A stretch of DNA of 64,000 nucleotides from Charina bottae (taxonomy: Eukaryota > Chordata > Lepidosauria > Squamata > Charinaidae): contig JALMGJ010000008.1 of assembly GCA_023362775.1 (NCBI GenBank), positions 36,816,501 to 36,880,500 of the forward strand, read 5' to 3'. Under the pieces are notes generated by a model that did not search any database, was not told the DNA's origin, and saw only the letters and a program-made list of their open reading frames with translations. A program made the position numbers and the translations under genes. Below are positions 47,322 to 59,238 of this stretch, one piece after another. Numbering within the stretch: the first letter of the stretch is position 1; every line of letters starts with the position of its first letter.

Positions 47322-47762
47322 CTGTAACAACAAAATATACTGAGTGATGCGTGTTTCCATGTCCCCATCCCTCTTGGTGGATGCAGAAAAAGCAGTTATT
47401 GCTGTAAGATGTAGCGAGTCAAGGAGATGACTTTGAAGGAAATAGGCAAGACCTGTTACATAAGCAAAGAGGGCTGAAACATTCCTTAAGTCCTGGGAAG
47501 CAAGATCGTATTTTGAAAAGACTCAGGCAGGTTCCTCCCGATTTACTGGGATATGTGATATAAGCTTATATATCACTTATATAATATATAAGCTTATATT
47601 ATATATTACATAGAGATATAAGCACAATTAGGCTTGCAAGATTCTGTAACAATAGCCTATCTCAATAAAGCATAGCTCTAATTTTCCTGTGGATCAGTTT
47701 CCTGATTTGGTCTACCTTGTAAGGCTGGCAAACATGAGTACCTGTAGTAAATTTATGTTACA
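47322..47762 (+). mobile_element. Possible solo LTR
   Basis: Starts TGTAACAACAAAATATAC and ends AAATTTATGTTACA, so it has TG…CA termini and a short inverted TGTAACA/TGTTACA. An AATAAA signal (about 47672) followed by a CCTGTGGATCAGTTTCCTG segment fits an R/U5 layout. No target duplication was found. Confidence 0.4.
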
Positions 47763-48105
47763 GAGGTAGTGGGGAGTGGACTGGAAATGATTCATCAGAT
47801 CATTTCAAAGAATACATTATATTTTGAATGAGACCCTCTCCTTGCATGTTCCTGGAGCAGTGTCCTGCCTTTTTAAAAAGCCCTGCTCTCCCCTAATTTG
47901 TAGTGTTTTGCTGAGCTACTATTCTTTCAGAGCTCTCTGAAATGCAATAAAGGGATACTTTCTAGTGTTCTCAACATGCCAAGCATCTCCAGCAGTGAAG
48001 ATAGCCTTGGTGTAGATCACCTTCAAAGTGCTTTGGAGGTACTGAGGCGTAGAAACAGTAGCAATGTGGAAATGCCCTAAATGCATCTCTCTCTCTCTTT
48101 CTCTG

Positions 48106-48130
48106 TATGATAGATAGATGATAGATAGAT

Positions 48131-48190
<60 letters not shown>

Positions 48191-48191
48191 T
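48106..48191 (+). repeat. (TAGA)n microsatellite
   Basis: About 20 TAGA/GATA units with TGATAGATAGA interruptions at the left. Confidence 0.97.
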
Positions 48192-48387
48192 CTGATTAAA
48201 TCAAGTGGGTCAGAGCAATTATAGGCTGTGTTTTGACTGCCAGGCTGTGTCTTTTGTTTCATACTTGTTTTACTGAATATACAAAAATAGCTTTTGTGGA
48301 AACTTTAGACACTAATTGGTCTGCACTAGTCTCTTTTGTCAGATGCATAGAGATCAAACAGAGTTGACATAAGATAATGCAGACATT

Positions 48388-49137
48388 ATCTGCATTAAGG
48401 AGCCTTATGACGAAGGTGAAAGAAGAAAGTGCAAAAGCTGGGTTGCAGTTAAACCTCAAAAAAACCAAGATTATGGCAACCAGCTTGATTGATAACTGGC
48501 AAATAGAGGGAGAAAAAGTGGAGGCAGGGACAGACTTTGTATTTCTAGGCACAAAGATTACTCCAGATGCTGACTGCAGCCAGGAAATCAGAAGACGTCT
48601 ACTTCTTGGGAGGAGAGCAATGACAAATCTTAATAAAATAGTTAAGAGCAGAGACATCACACTGACAACAAAGGTCCGCATAGTCCAAGCAATGGCATTC
48701 CCCGTAGTAACCTATGGCTGCGAGAGCTGGACCATAAGGAAGGCTGAGCGAAGGAAGATAGATGCTTTTGAACTGTGGTGTTGGAGGAAAATTCTGAGAG
48801 TGCCTTGGACTGCAAGAAGATCAAACCAGTCCATACTCCAGGAAATAAAGCCAGACTGCTCACTTGAGGGAATGATATTAAAGGCAAAACTGAAGTACTT
48901 TGGCCACATAATGAGAAGACAGGATACCCTGGAGAAGAAGCTGATGCTAGGGAAAGTGGAAGGCAAAAGGAAGAGTGGCCGACCAAGGGCAAGATGGATG
49001 GATGATATTCTGGAGGTGACAGACTCAACCATGGGGGAGCTGGGGATGGTGACAGCCGACAGGAAGCTTTGGTGTGGGCTGGTCCATGAAGTCACGAAGA
49101 GTCAGAAGTGACTGAACGAATAAACAACAACAACAAC
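48388..49137 (+). mobile_element. BovB (RTE) retrotransposon, strongly 5'-truncated, subfamily A
   Basis: One open frame of about 230 codons carries the C-terminal RTE region (TDFVFLGTKITPDADC, VVTYGCESWTIRKAERR, LKYFGHIMRRQDTLEKK) to the end GVHEVTKSQK-like tail. The exact 12-bp duplication AATGCAGACATT (48376-48387, 49138-49149) flanks it. A short non-element filler ATCTGCATT is present at the 5' junction. The catalytic reverse-transcriptase motifs are absent. Confidence 0.92.
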
Positions 49138-49149
49138 AATGCAGACATT

Positions 49150-51991
49150 GGCTAAGAGATGACAACTCACTGGGTGGAAAGAAGAAAAATACTGCTTAAA
49201 ATAAAAATTGAACATGGGCAAATGAGAGGCAAGATGCCTTTTATTGTGAAAATACCATCCAGCATCTCAGAGTTGAGGAAATACTGACAGCTTTTTTTTT
49301 ATGTAGTCTGGTTCTGCAGTCATACTTTCATTAAAATATTGACCAACATATTGTTTTTACCAGCAGAAATGATTCCTCCGGCTATCACTAAGAAGTATAC
49401 AGTAAGATGGTGACCAAATGTTATATGAAAAATGTTTAGATCTATTGTTATTCAGGCATAATTATATGTACACATACTCTTTGAATTCACACATAATGCT
49501 AAAGCAAGTCATGGTAGCCTGATTCTCACCTCACACTACGCCAGAAACAAGCCATATTGATATAATTTGTGAACGAAGATCTTTTCTCATTGCAACTCAT
49601 GTTGGGGATACCGTAGAATTTCTTCATTCAAGCAGTCTCAGTTGGATTTATCAATTTCTGCCAGGAGCTCCTAGTCCAAACACAGAAGCTTTTCCTGCCC
49701 AAATTCCGATAACAGGATTGTTTGGGGGTACGTGAATGGGAAATGTAAGGGCATACGGAGGTTTCCAGCTAACGTGCCATGGGTCTAAAACCATGTTGAA
49801 AAAACAGGGATCAACTAAAGCAAATACATCAGCAGAAAAGAAAGTACCTTTTAAAAAAACAAAGTATTACAATGCATGCAATACATTGTTCTTGAGCTTG
49901 TTCTTGTTCTTGAGTTCATGTTCTTGAATTCATGTTCTTGTTCTTGTGTTCATGTTCTTGTTCTTGTTCTTGAGTTCATGACACAGAGCCTTCTAGGTGC
50001 CAGTGGGTCTTCCTGTCTCTCAGCTCAAACTGTTATATAGGGTATCACCATGAACTCTTAGAGAGGACGCAGGATATAAATGCAATATGTACACAGATGC
50101 TCACACATATACACATATGAATAAAAGCTATGAAAGGTAGTGGTTTAATGGATATTCTGTGCAAATGTTCACCCCCTTTTTTTCAGAAGTTATACCCTAC
50201 AGAGTATACTGAGTCTATTCTGTACTTTTAAAAAGTCTTAATTTCAAATTCTACCATTAAAGTAGCCATTCTGCATCATCAAATCAGTATATATTTAAAT
50301 TTTAGCAAATTTGTAACCATTTTAAATGTTGTAATATATTCTAGATTCAAGGCAATATAAATTGGATTACTAAAAGGACTTTCCAGGTCTAAGAGAGTGT
50401 GGCAAAATTTTCACCTCGCTTGCATGAAATCTGAAATGCACCGCCTATCAAATTCTCAGATCAAATGCTTTTATGTAACTCAGCCATAGTAAACTTTCTT
50501 GTGATTGTTTTATGCTGGCAGGAACAACTGTGCATAGATGTATCCAACATGCTCTTCTTGTGGCTCTCTTGTTTATCACTGCTGGCAGACAACTTTGGAC
50601 AAGGTTAGAGTTGGGCAATGTGGAATTTTCTAAAATTTCTTGAACTCCATCTTCCATCAGCCCTAAACAATATAACCAGGGAGGAGGTATTATGGAAGTT
50701 GCTGTCCAATCACATATGGAAAGCCAGATATTGTCCATCCTGTCTCCTACATCCATATTCATATCCAAGATGGTATTTCTTATGATATTATTGCTTTCAG
50801 AACCACAGTCTAATTTAAATATTTACTTTCTTTTTGACTTTATAATGAACTTCACTAGCCTTGAAATAACAAATTAATTAAGACTAAGAGATAGCTTCAA
50901 GATATTTGACTGGCTTACTGTGATTTTTAATCACATTGATCCCATCTGTGTTTCAGGAGTTAGAAGCTTCTCCTATCATTTCTCCCATTGAACTATTCTG
51001 TCTTAGCTGATCCCTGTTCTTCCAGTGCTATTATTAACCTTGCCTGCTAATAATGATTTAATTCAGTATATCTCTTGAAAATAAACATGAATCAATGGTC
51101 CAGTTGGAGGTGTTTTCTAGACTCCTGATACTAATTTAATGTAACCACAGCAAGAGCTTGTAACTCTTTTGCAAAATGAATAGTTTCAATATAAAAATGC
51201 CCCAGGCATGAACTAATATGTGTCTCCCACAAAACCTTTGGTGTTGATCCCAAAGTACTTCCAAAGCTGCTGCTAAATTGTGATTTTAAATGAGACAGAA
51301 ATTATATTAATTGTGATAACCATATACACTGTGATATATGATACAGATATTCCTGAATAAGATGGTCCAATATTCTGAATGAGGAATGAGGTAGCTTCTT
51401 CTGTTTCTTAGCTTTCCATGGAAGCTTTTGTTTATTATGTGATCTTCTGGTCATTAAGATAACTACCCTTTGATTTTCCAAGAGCAACTTTCATTAAAAA
51501 AAACACCCAACAACTTAAAATATCTACTACTGTCCTACTTATTTCCTGAACATTTTGCATCAGAAAAGGATTCCATCTCTTTGATGATCCACCAGCTTTC
51601 ATTCATGCTGTCAACATATTTATGCCGTATGGTTATAATCCATTTCCAAACAATTGTGTAAGTATCATTTGAAAGCATGTAATGACAAGAAAGCCATTTA
51701 CATGCCATCCTAGAGCTCTTGGGGTAAGAGGAAATTGTAATATATGAGATATTTATCTGAAAACTAAAGCCTGGTGTTTATTGTTACATGGTATGTAAGT
51801 TTACTGTCTGCCATACTGTACTTCTAGAACATCTGAAGGGGAAATGAATGTTAGAGGCTATGTCCAGATTGTATGATGCTCCATTAGGAATGTGTAGGAA
51901 ATGGCAGACTACAAGCAGTGCGATCAGAGAATATTTTGTATGAAAGATAGGATTAGGGACACCCCATTTCCCTGAATTTCAGATCATATCC
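49150..51991. other. IBSP-MEPE intergenic sequence without genes
   Basis: Apart from the TTCTTG repeat and a foldback relic at 50630-50705, nothing was recognised. A MEPE promoter and non-coding first exon could lie anywhere in 45167-53900. Confidence 0.5.
49888..49982 (+). repeat. TTCTTG-type minisatellite
   Basis: Imperfect tandem TTCTTG and TTCATG units, about 95 bp. Confidence 0.9.
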
Positions 51992-52328
51992 TTAAGGCAA
52001 GGTAAAGGTAAAGGTTCCCCCCGCACATTTGTGCAGTCGTGTCCGACTCTAGGGGCCGGTGCTCATCTCCGTTTGTTAGCCGAAGAGCCAGCGTTGTCCG
52101 AAGACGCTTCCATGGTCATGTGGCCGGCATGACGCACGCGGAACGCTGTTACCTTCCCACCGAAGTGGTACCTATTAATCTACTTGCATTTGCATGCTTT
52201 CGAATTGCTAGGTTGGCAAGAGCTGGGGCGAGTGCGGGAGCTCACTCCGTCACGCGGGGCTGGGGATTCGAACCGCCGAACTTGCAATCTTCCGATCGAC
52301 AAGCCTGGCGTCTTGCCCGCTGAGCATG
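51992..52328 (-). mobile_element. tRNA-derived squamate SINE, copy 4
   Basis: Left end GGTAAAGGTAAAGGTTCCCC is the tail; the right end reads the reverse complement of box B and TCTTGCCCGCTGAGC (box A side). The head end is cut at GCTGAGC, without a clear duplication. Confidence 0.85.
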
Positions 52329-52498
52329 GCTAAATATGAAGGATCCTTTTTATGTATCAGTCCCAGCTACCTCCCAGCATGGTCGTAAGGATTCTTCTTT
52401 AAAACCTGGCAAAGTCACTTGCAGGCAGTTTAGCTTCGGGGTTAGCAGTCTTTTCAGATGTTAGACAAATCTGTGCAACAATTAAGGTACATTCCTTT

Positions 52499-52562
52499 AA
52501 ATGAATGAATGAATGAATGAATGAATGAATGAATGATTGAATGAATGAATGAATGAATGAAT
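52499..52562 (+). repeat. (ATGA)n microsatellite
   Basis: About 15 AATG units with one ATTG interruption. Confidence 0.97.
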
Positions 52563-53982
52563 CCTGGCCCCAAATCTCATGAACTGACAAATCTCATGGA
52601 ATTCTAGCAGGTTCACCTCTGAGTTCTTGCTGAAATCTCAGCAAGGTGTCTGCAGATCCCTGGCATAGAGCTAACCAACTAATTGGTTCAGAGCTAATTC
52701 ATTCAGAGCTAATGAACTAATAATCTGACAGTATAAGACAGCTTTCTATATTTTATATTCAGCTTTCTATATTTTCAGACATGCAACAAATCTAATAAGA
52801 GCAGTGATCAGAACAAAATAGTCATGTCCAAATGTTGTACATGTGTGTGTGTGTGTGCGTGTGAGGGCAAGTTTTCATGAATTTTTAAATCTTAATTTTT
52901 TATTTTTAAAAAAACAATCTTGCCTAGTAGAACCATTCCTCAGTGTTCATAAGGAACACTTAATAAATTAATTATGTCTATATGTTATGAATTTTTAGAA
53001 TGTTTTCTTATTGCTAAACATGAACTGTGTGGTTCTGGAAATTTTTCATGCACACAGTTGAGATGACTTTGTCCATATATGTGATAAAAAAGAGTACATA
53101 CAGTACATGCCAGGAATATCATGGAGAACTTATTACAGGTAGGGGTATGCTCAGTCCCCACACCTTTTGTGAAACCCGCCATAGTTTTAAAAATACTGTA
53201 GGGATCATGATTTGATTATTATGGGAATCAACAAGTGGTATAGGATTAGGGTCAGGGGATACCTACCTTTCCTCTAACCTATGTTTCCACTGATAACTTG
53301 AGGATGCAGATCATATTGTTTAAACAGTTTTGGACTGGAGTGAATGTTTGAATGGGAATATCATCCAGATACCCTATAGAAGTTAGTCTGAGCTTTCAGT
53401 GTAATGTAGTAGTAGAAATGATTTTATTTTTCATCTAGAACTAGTGTAACCATAACCATAACCCTAATCACTACAAAATAATTCAGAAAAAAATTAAATT
53501 AGTCTGACAAGTTTAACTTATTTCATTATATTTACTTTGAATTGATCCAATTGGTACAGTATATCTCAAAACTCCATTTTAATATAAACACAGGGATGGG
53601 CCATCTATTTTATACAACAAACTTCAGTTTGATACTATTTTCATCTGACAAAGAAGTGGCTAATATGGAGCCTAATAAGCTCAGCACCATAGACAATTTG
53701 AGTTCGGTGTTCAGCAACAAAATAATGTTCATCTGCAACATGATTACTTCTTTAAAAAAAATCAGTGAATTCTACAAAAGTCCATGATGGATACATGAAT
53801 ATTGATCAAAGGCACACCTTTAAAAACAGCATATTTTCATAGTTAGCACTAATACCAGATATTAATCTTCTATCTTGTTTAACAAGCACGATTCTACTGT
53901 GATGCATTTTCCTGAGTAGACTTTGTGAACAACTGACATGCAAAAATGTATAATAAACATGTCAAGAGATGGCTTATTTTTT

Positions 53983-54576
53983 TCACTGATTATAGTAATA
54001 ATCTTGGCCATATACATCATACCCATGCCCTTTATAGTAACTATACTCATCCTCATATGTTCTGAAAGTATCTCCTCGTGGGTACCCATTCTCACTGCCA
54101 TAATAATCAGTTTGGACCTCATACCCATTTTCATAACCATTTGTGGTGGTGACATCATACACCCATGGATCTTCCGTGGTAGTGTCATACTGGCCCTGAT
54201 CTGCAGGGGTGGTCCCCTCTCGCCACTGTCCATCTGTAGTAGTTTCATATTGGTCCTGATACACCGTTGTAGGGATGACAGTAGTGAGCAGGGTGGTAGG
54301 ACTGATGGTTGTTGCCCCATTTTCTTCCTCTTCCTCTTCTTCCTCCTCTCCATTGCCACCATTTCCAGTCTCCTCTATGGTGCTGTTTGTGCTGGTGGCA
54401 TTAACACCACTTCCATTTTCATCTACTTTCTCCTCTTCTTCCTCTTCATTCTCCTCTTCCTCATTTTCATCACTGTCTTCTTCCTTTGCACCTTTTTTTG
54501 GAGCACTGTCTTTTTCAACCGTTTTATCACCTGCTTCTTTCCCAGGTTTCTGAAGAGGCTCTTTTCCTGCTGGCAC
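53983..54576 (-). CDS. IBSP: IBSP (bone sialoprotein), last coding exon
   Basis: This exon encodes the C-terminal 197 residues of integrin-binding sialoprotein, a secreted acidic glycoprotein of bone and dentine that nucleates hydroxyapatite and binds integrins. Seen: an acceptor (minus ...CAATATAG) directly before GTG CCA GCA, phase 0; an acidic block at exon residues 32-49; N-glycosylation sequons NATS (59) and NSTI (64) in a VDENGSGVNATSTNSTIEE segment typical of IBSP; a nine-glutamate run (77-85); Thr/Tyr-rich repeats (about 100-160); RGD at 167-169 (bases 54070-54078); and the tail YEDEYSYYKGHGYDVYGQ ending YYYNQ before the stop at 53983-53985. The RGD followed by a Tyr-rich tail is diagnostic and closely resembles mammalian IBSP. 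Neighbours: exon 6 equivalent lies 2.9 kb upstream and MEPE lies about 8.8 kb downstream on the same strand. The opposite-strand open frame here is a shadow. No convincing polyadenylation signal was fixed. Confidence 0.96.
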   Translation of the reverse strand: MPAGKEPLQKPGKEAGDKTVEKDSAPKKGAKEEDSDENEEEENEEEEEEKVDENGSGVNATSTNSTIEETGNGGNGEEEEEEEEENGATTISPTTLLTTVIPTTVYQDQYETTTDGQWREGTTPADQGQYDTTTEDPWVYDVTTTNGYENGYEVQTDYYGSENGYPRGDTFRTYEDEYSYYKGHGYDVYGQDYYYNQ

Positions 54577-54924
54577 CTATATTGATGTGAAAAAAAAAGA
54601 GGGGGTAGATTAGGAACCTAGTTATGATCAGCAAAGACTCACTCCAAATATTTATGATCTGGTTTTAATCTTCCCCAACATGGACTGTGTAGAAATTATG
54701 GGAACCTTATATTCATAAACTTGAAAGGGCCACTTACGCCACTGAATTGTTGTCCAATGCATATATACTGTTGCAAGTCATAAGTTTTGTCAGTGGATAA
54801 ATCTAATAAACAAACAAATAAAGAGAGCACCATGTTGGGGGAGGGTTATCTAGGGACAAATTCTGAAGAGTATACTATTCCCTTATGTAATCCTCAATGT
54901 GTATATGTATAGCCTGAACATTGA

Positions 54925-55422
54925 TTTTATTTATTTATTTATTCATTTATTTATTTATTTATTCGACTTTTATCACCGCACCATCTACCCCAAAGGGGAC
55001 TCTGGGCGGTTTACAAACGTAAAGATTAAAATTCTACTATAAAAATATAAAAATACAATATATAATTGTAAAAAAAAAAAAAGAAAATCCAAGAGGGCAA
55101 AACATGATCTTAAAAGGGCTCTAAGGCGCCAGCCATCCCCATGAGGAACTATTCCTATTCCCGTCCCACGCGAGGCAGCAAAACCAGGTCTTTAAATTCT
55201 TCCGGAAGGACAGGAGCGATGGGGCCTGCCTCACCTCCGGGGGCAAAATGTTCCAAAGGGCAGGTGCCACTGCCGAGAAAGCCCGCCTTCTGGACCCTGT
55301 CAACCGAAACTCCCTTACCAACGGGGTCTGAAGCATGCCCTCTCTACATGATTGAGTGGGACGGTTTGAAGTTATGGGGATGAGGCGGTCCCTCAGATAC
55401 CCTGGTCCCATCCCATAATACA
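54925..55422 (-). mobile_element. L2-type LINE 3' end
   Basis: TTTATTT repeats, then TCTGGGCGGTTTACAAACG and a minus frame reading MGPGYLRDRLIPITSNRPTQ, GSRRRAFSAVAPALWNILPP, KTWFCCLAWDGNRNS. Located in the last intron of IBSP in the sense orientation. Confidence 0.85.
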
Positions 55423-56198
55423 ATTCTGTTTCTCAAAAGCAGTTTCTGAAAGATTTTCTAGCACAATTCTTTGTTGTAAAGCCTAAATCCTGTAAAATCT
55501 TATACTCCTACTTTACAGCTATCCAATTTTTACCACGTTCAAGCCATATTTTTGATTCAAATTGATTTTAACTTTTTAAAAATAAAAATTATCTTGGGAA
55601 ACAAATATCCAGACACCCAATATCTAGTACTGCATGGTAAAAATAATATTTTAGAAGTGCTGTAGAAGAAAAAAAGAATACAAATACATTTAAAAGTGGT
55701 CAGAAAAAAAGTAATCAGAAATCAAGATTAGCCTGAACAGCAGTTGATGAGAGTAATGCACAGTGAAGTGGGAGAGAAAGATATTTGTCTCTCTTTGTGT
55801 TGCTTCATGACACAACCTTCCCTGCATCTCTCAAATGTTGTGTAGACTCCTTTTGAACATGGGTTTAGCACTCTTCTGGAATAGCACTAAAACTGTGTTT
55901 AGTCCCATTCCAACATGGGTATAGTCTTTTTCTGGAATGTGATTGATTGATTGACTTATTGATTACGTGCCATCAAGTTGGTGTCAACTCTTATCAACCA
56001 CATAGATAGATTTTTCCCATGACGATCTGTCCCTAACTTGGTCTTTCAGGTCTTCCAGCTTTTTCTGGAATAGTATTAAGTCAATGTTTAAAATAAATAG
56101 CAAAAATTGGAAGGAAGGCTATGGAATGGGATGACTTAACCCTTAATCTCCACCACAGTCCCCAGTCAAGATTTGGAGGAGGATACATAGGCTGTATA

Positions 56199-56529
56199 AG
56201 GTAAAGTTCCCCCCCCGCACATTTGTGCAGTCGTGTCCGACTCTAGGGGCCGGTGCTCATCTCTGTTTGTTAGCCAAAGAGCCAGCGTTGTCCAAAGACG
56301 CTTCCACGGTCATGTGGATGCATGACGTGTGCGGAACGCTGTTACCTTCCCACCAAAGTGGAACCTATTAATCTACATGCATTTGCATGCTTTCGAATTG
56401 CTAGGTTGGCAAGAGCTGGGGCGAGTGCGGGAGCTCACTCCATCACGCGGGGCTAGGGATTCGAACCTCCGAACTTGCGATCTTCTGATCAACAAGCCTG
56501 GCGTCTTACCCGCTGAGCCACCACGCCCC
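56199..56529 (-). mobile_element. tRNA-derived squamate SINE, full length, copy 5
   Basis: Complete from tail (GGTAAAGTTCCCCCCCC) to head (CGCTGAGCCACCACGCCCC). The 14-bp duplication ACATAGGCTGTATA (56185-56198, 56530-56543) is exact, so this copy is young. It lies in the last intron of IBSP. Confidence 0.93.
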
Positions 56530-57292
56530 ACATAGGCTGTATACAATGGGAGAAAAGTTGTCATTGGCATCACTGGAAAGAAAGCTTCTGATTGGATGCA
56601 GATAATTCTCAACTTAAGTAGGAATTTTGCTGTTTTTTTTTCAGTTAAGGTATATTAAGTTGTATACTTTGAGTGATAATTTGCAGTTCAGCTGGAAGAA
56701 CACCCTTATTCAGAAAATACAGTAACATCTTGTGGCCTAGTCCCAGCTATTTTTTGTACAGTATATTAATTAGGGACCAAGCCAAGAAATGCCTCATGGA
56801 TTTAGAGCTGCAGTTCAGTCTAGGTCAGTTACTCAGTTTCTGTAGGATACCAACTATATTTGATGGGAGAGTCATGGGATCTTTATCTTTACCCGGTGAT
56901 CTATTCTAAATATCAAAGGCACATGCAATTTACAAAGGCACAATAGAATGCCCTTCCTTCTGTGCTGCCACAGGTCAAGTATCACAAAACTCCAATAACG
57001 TGCCGCATGTGCCTTTGTGGTATGAAAGAAATTGAAATGATTACACATCTGCTTCTCCATTTAATATTTTATTTGGCCTGATATCAAAATTTAGTATCTC
57101 CCTTTTTTCAATAATAATGCCAGGGCAGTCAGATGGTTATCAAGTAGCTTCTATTAGCCATCAAGAACTTTCAGGTAATTTTTAGCATCACCAAATTCTG
57201 TTATATAGCCAACAATGTGGCAGATGATGCATCCTGAAGACCAGCTTCCTCCTATGTCTATTTGTGTTTGCCTGCCTGTCTGTCTGCTTGTT

Positions 57293-57362
57293 TTATTTAT
57301 TTATTTAGTTATATTTCAAATTTTGCCACCACCCATCTGCCCCAGAAAAGGGGGGCTCTTTT
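57293..57362 (-). mobile_element. L2-type LINE 3' tail fragment
   Basis: TTATTTATTTATTTAGTTAT then GCCACCACCCATCTGCCCC parallels the reverse complement of L2 tails. Confidence 0.5.
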
Positions 57363-57431
57363 ACTGCTCTTTGGCCATAATAAAGTTTTTTATTTGATTT
57401 GGTGTATTCAAAATCCTCCTAACTTGCTCAC

Positions 57432-57548
57432 CTGGTTGGGAGGTTTGGCATTTCCCTCATCCTTTTTATCTCCAGTCCCAGGTGCGGTGGGAGCCTCTGT
57501 GGTCTCTTCACTCCCCTTTCCGCCTTCGTTTCCTTCATTTGACTCTCC
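57432..57548 (-). CDS. IBSP: IBSP internal coding exon (exon 6 equivalent)
   Basis: A 39-codon phase-0 exon beginning GESNEGNEGGKG and ending NAKPPNQ. The acceptor is minus TGTCTCAACAG and the donor is CAG/GTGAGCAAG, both good consensus. The product is Glu/Gly/Thr-rich and matches the position and character of the mammalian IBSP exon that starts with an SNEGENNEES-like segment and ends just before the AGD/lysine-rich start of the last exon. It is shorter than the mammalian exon, lacking most of the Tyr/Gly-rich part. Splicing to the last exon keeps frame (…PPNQ then VPAGKEP…). The assignment rests on splice sites, phase and family resemblance; no transcript was seen. Confidence 0.9.
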
Positions 57549-58690
57549 CTGTTGAGACATTAAACAGCAAGAATATCATACTGTATATTATTTCAAAGGA
57601 TGTGTAAATGAAAATCTTTTAATTATTGCATTTACCATAAATATTTTCATAGTACTAATACCTTATAAAGCTACTGAGGCAAGGTAGAACAAATCTCAAC
57701 TTAAAACAATAACATCATTTCAAATACATTCAAGCCACTAAAACGACAACAATAAATCTTGAATCTAAGGCATTAGATACCTAAAATGGGGCTTGATACC
57801 TTTTCTAAAATCAGAATGAGGTTCATTCATGGGTTTCAAAAAACAAATTCCATTCTTGGGAGAGATGGGGGAGGGGGGATTTCCTATATGCCAAACAACT
57901 GGAGCTCTTAACTAATGATATGCACAAAGGGGCCTGTTATACAAAGCTTAGTAACTAGTTAGGTGGCTAAGCAGGCTTACAAGTTTCTAGAAAAGGCAAT
58001 TCTCAGTGTTTATTTACCCTGATTTTCTTATATTTCTGGTAATAGTGATCATGAATGGTGTGGAGAACAGAAGAAAGTTTTCTGAATTTGTTCTGCAGAA
58101 TCCCTGCCCCTAAAGACAGGATTCTCAAATGATGGCTTTGTTATTTCAGACATAATTTAATAGCACTATTCCAATTTTCAGTTGTAATTTCAAACTACCC
58201 CCCCCCAAATATATATTACCATTTAATTGTAATTTTGGGAGGATATAGGACACTTTCATCTGTAAATTCCATCAATCCATGAACTGATATTTGAAGGATA
58301 AATTGAAATTCATCAAAAGTCCTGGATGAATTTAGATCTCAAACACTCAGGCAGCTGCCTGGAACTCTGGCATTATCTTTCTAAAAATTGGCAGAATGTC
58401 ATGTTTCGCAACATTGTTCTAGCACACTGCTGGTTAGACCAACCTAAATATTGTGAGTGTAGCTGTTCTTAAGATCAGATGGCTAAAATGCTTAAAAATA
58501 AATTGTAATGTGATGCCAACAAAAATTGAAGTTATTTTCCTCTCAATTGAAAGAACTTGCAAAATTGCATGGTGTGGCTAGCTATTTCGATAGCTACCAG
58601 AGGTCACTAAGACCTCCATATAACAGCAATTATAGGGCTATTTATTTAAATGTCATTGAGGTTCTGCCTGTGTCAAGGCAGGATATAGCC

Positions 58691-59139
58691 AGGAGTAAAA
58701 CCACGGAAAGGGATCTCAGAAAGACAATAGCCTCACCGAGTCATGTATCTGAATGTGTTGAAAGCTCAAAGTTGGGGGAGAATGGGACTGTACCTGCTGC
58801 CCTATCCATGTCTCTCCCCAACCTCTACATGTTTAGGCAGGAAATCTGAAGGGATGATGTACATGAATATTGTTTGTTGTTTATTCGTTCAGTCGCTTCC
58901 GACTCTTCGTGACTTCATGGACCAGCCGACGCCAGAGCTTCCTGTCGGCCGTCGCCATCCCCAGCTCCCCCATGGTCGAGTCCGTCATGAATAACATGAA
59001 TATTAGTTAGGAGTAAATAGGAGTAAAACCATGGAAAACCACGGAAAAGGATCTCAGAAAGACAATAGCCTCACGGAGTCATGTATCTGAATGTGTTGAA
59101 AGCTCAAAGTTGGGGGAGAATGGGACTGTACCTGCTGCC
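58691..59139 (+). repeat. Direct duplication of about 110 bp
   Basis: 58691-58801 and 59019-59139 share GGATCTCAGAAAGACAATAG, TCATGTATCTGAATGTGTTG and AATGGGACTGTACCTGCTGC with few differences. The small BovB insertion lies between them. It is in an IBSP intron; no family was recognised. Confidence 0.9.
58872..58993 (-). mobile_element. BovB (RTE) 3' end, 122 bp, subfamily A
   Basis: Contains TGTTTATTCGTTCAGTCGCT, the 3' terminus, and stops after CATGGTCGAGTCCGTC. The exact duplication ACATGAATATT (58861-58871, 58994-59004) shows it is a genuine, extremely truncated insertion. Confidence 0.92.
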
Positions 59140-59238
59140 TCAACTTACTATTACTTACTATTATTACTACTCCTCAACTCTTCACATGATCTAGGACCCA
59201 AATAAAAAAATATATCCCAGTTTGTGTTAATGGCTATG

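Noticed and set aside
53440..53475. Interstitial telomeric repeat (AACCATAACCATAACCCTAA)
   Set aside because: Only three imperfect units and not the TTAGGG sequence.
53938..54585. A 215-codon plus-strand open frame
   Set aside because: It is the antisense of the IBSP last exon; its hydrophobic, serine-rich translation comes from the Glu/Asp/Thr-rich coding on the other strand.
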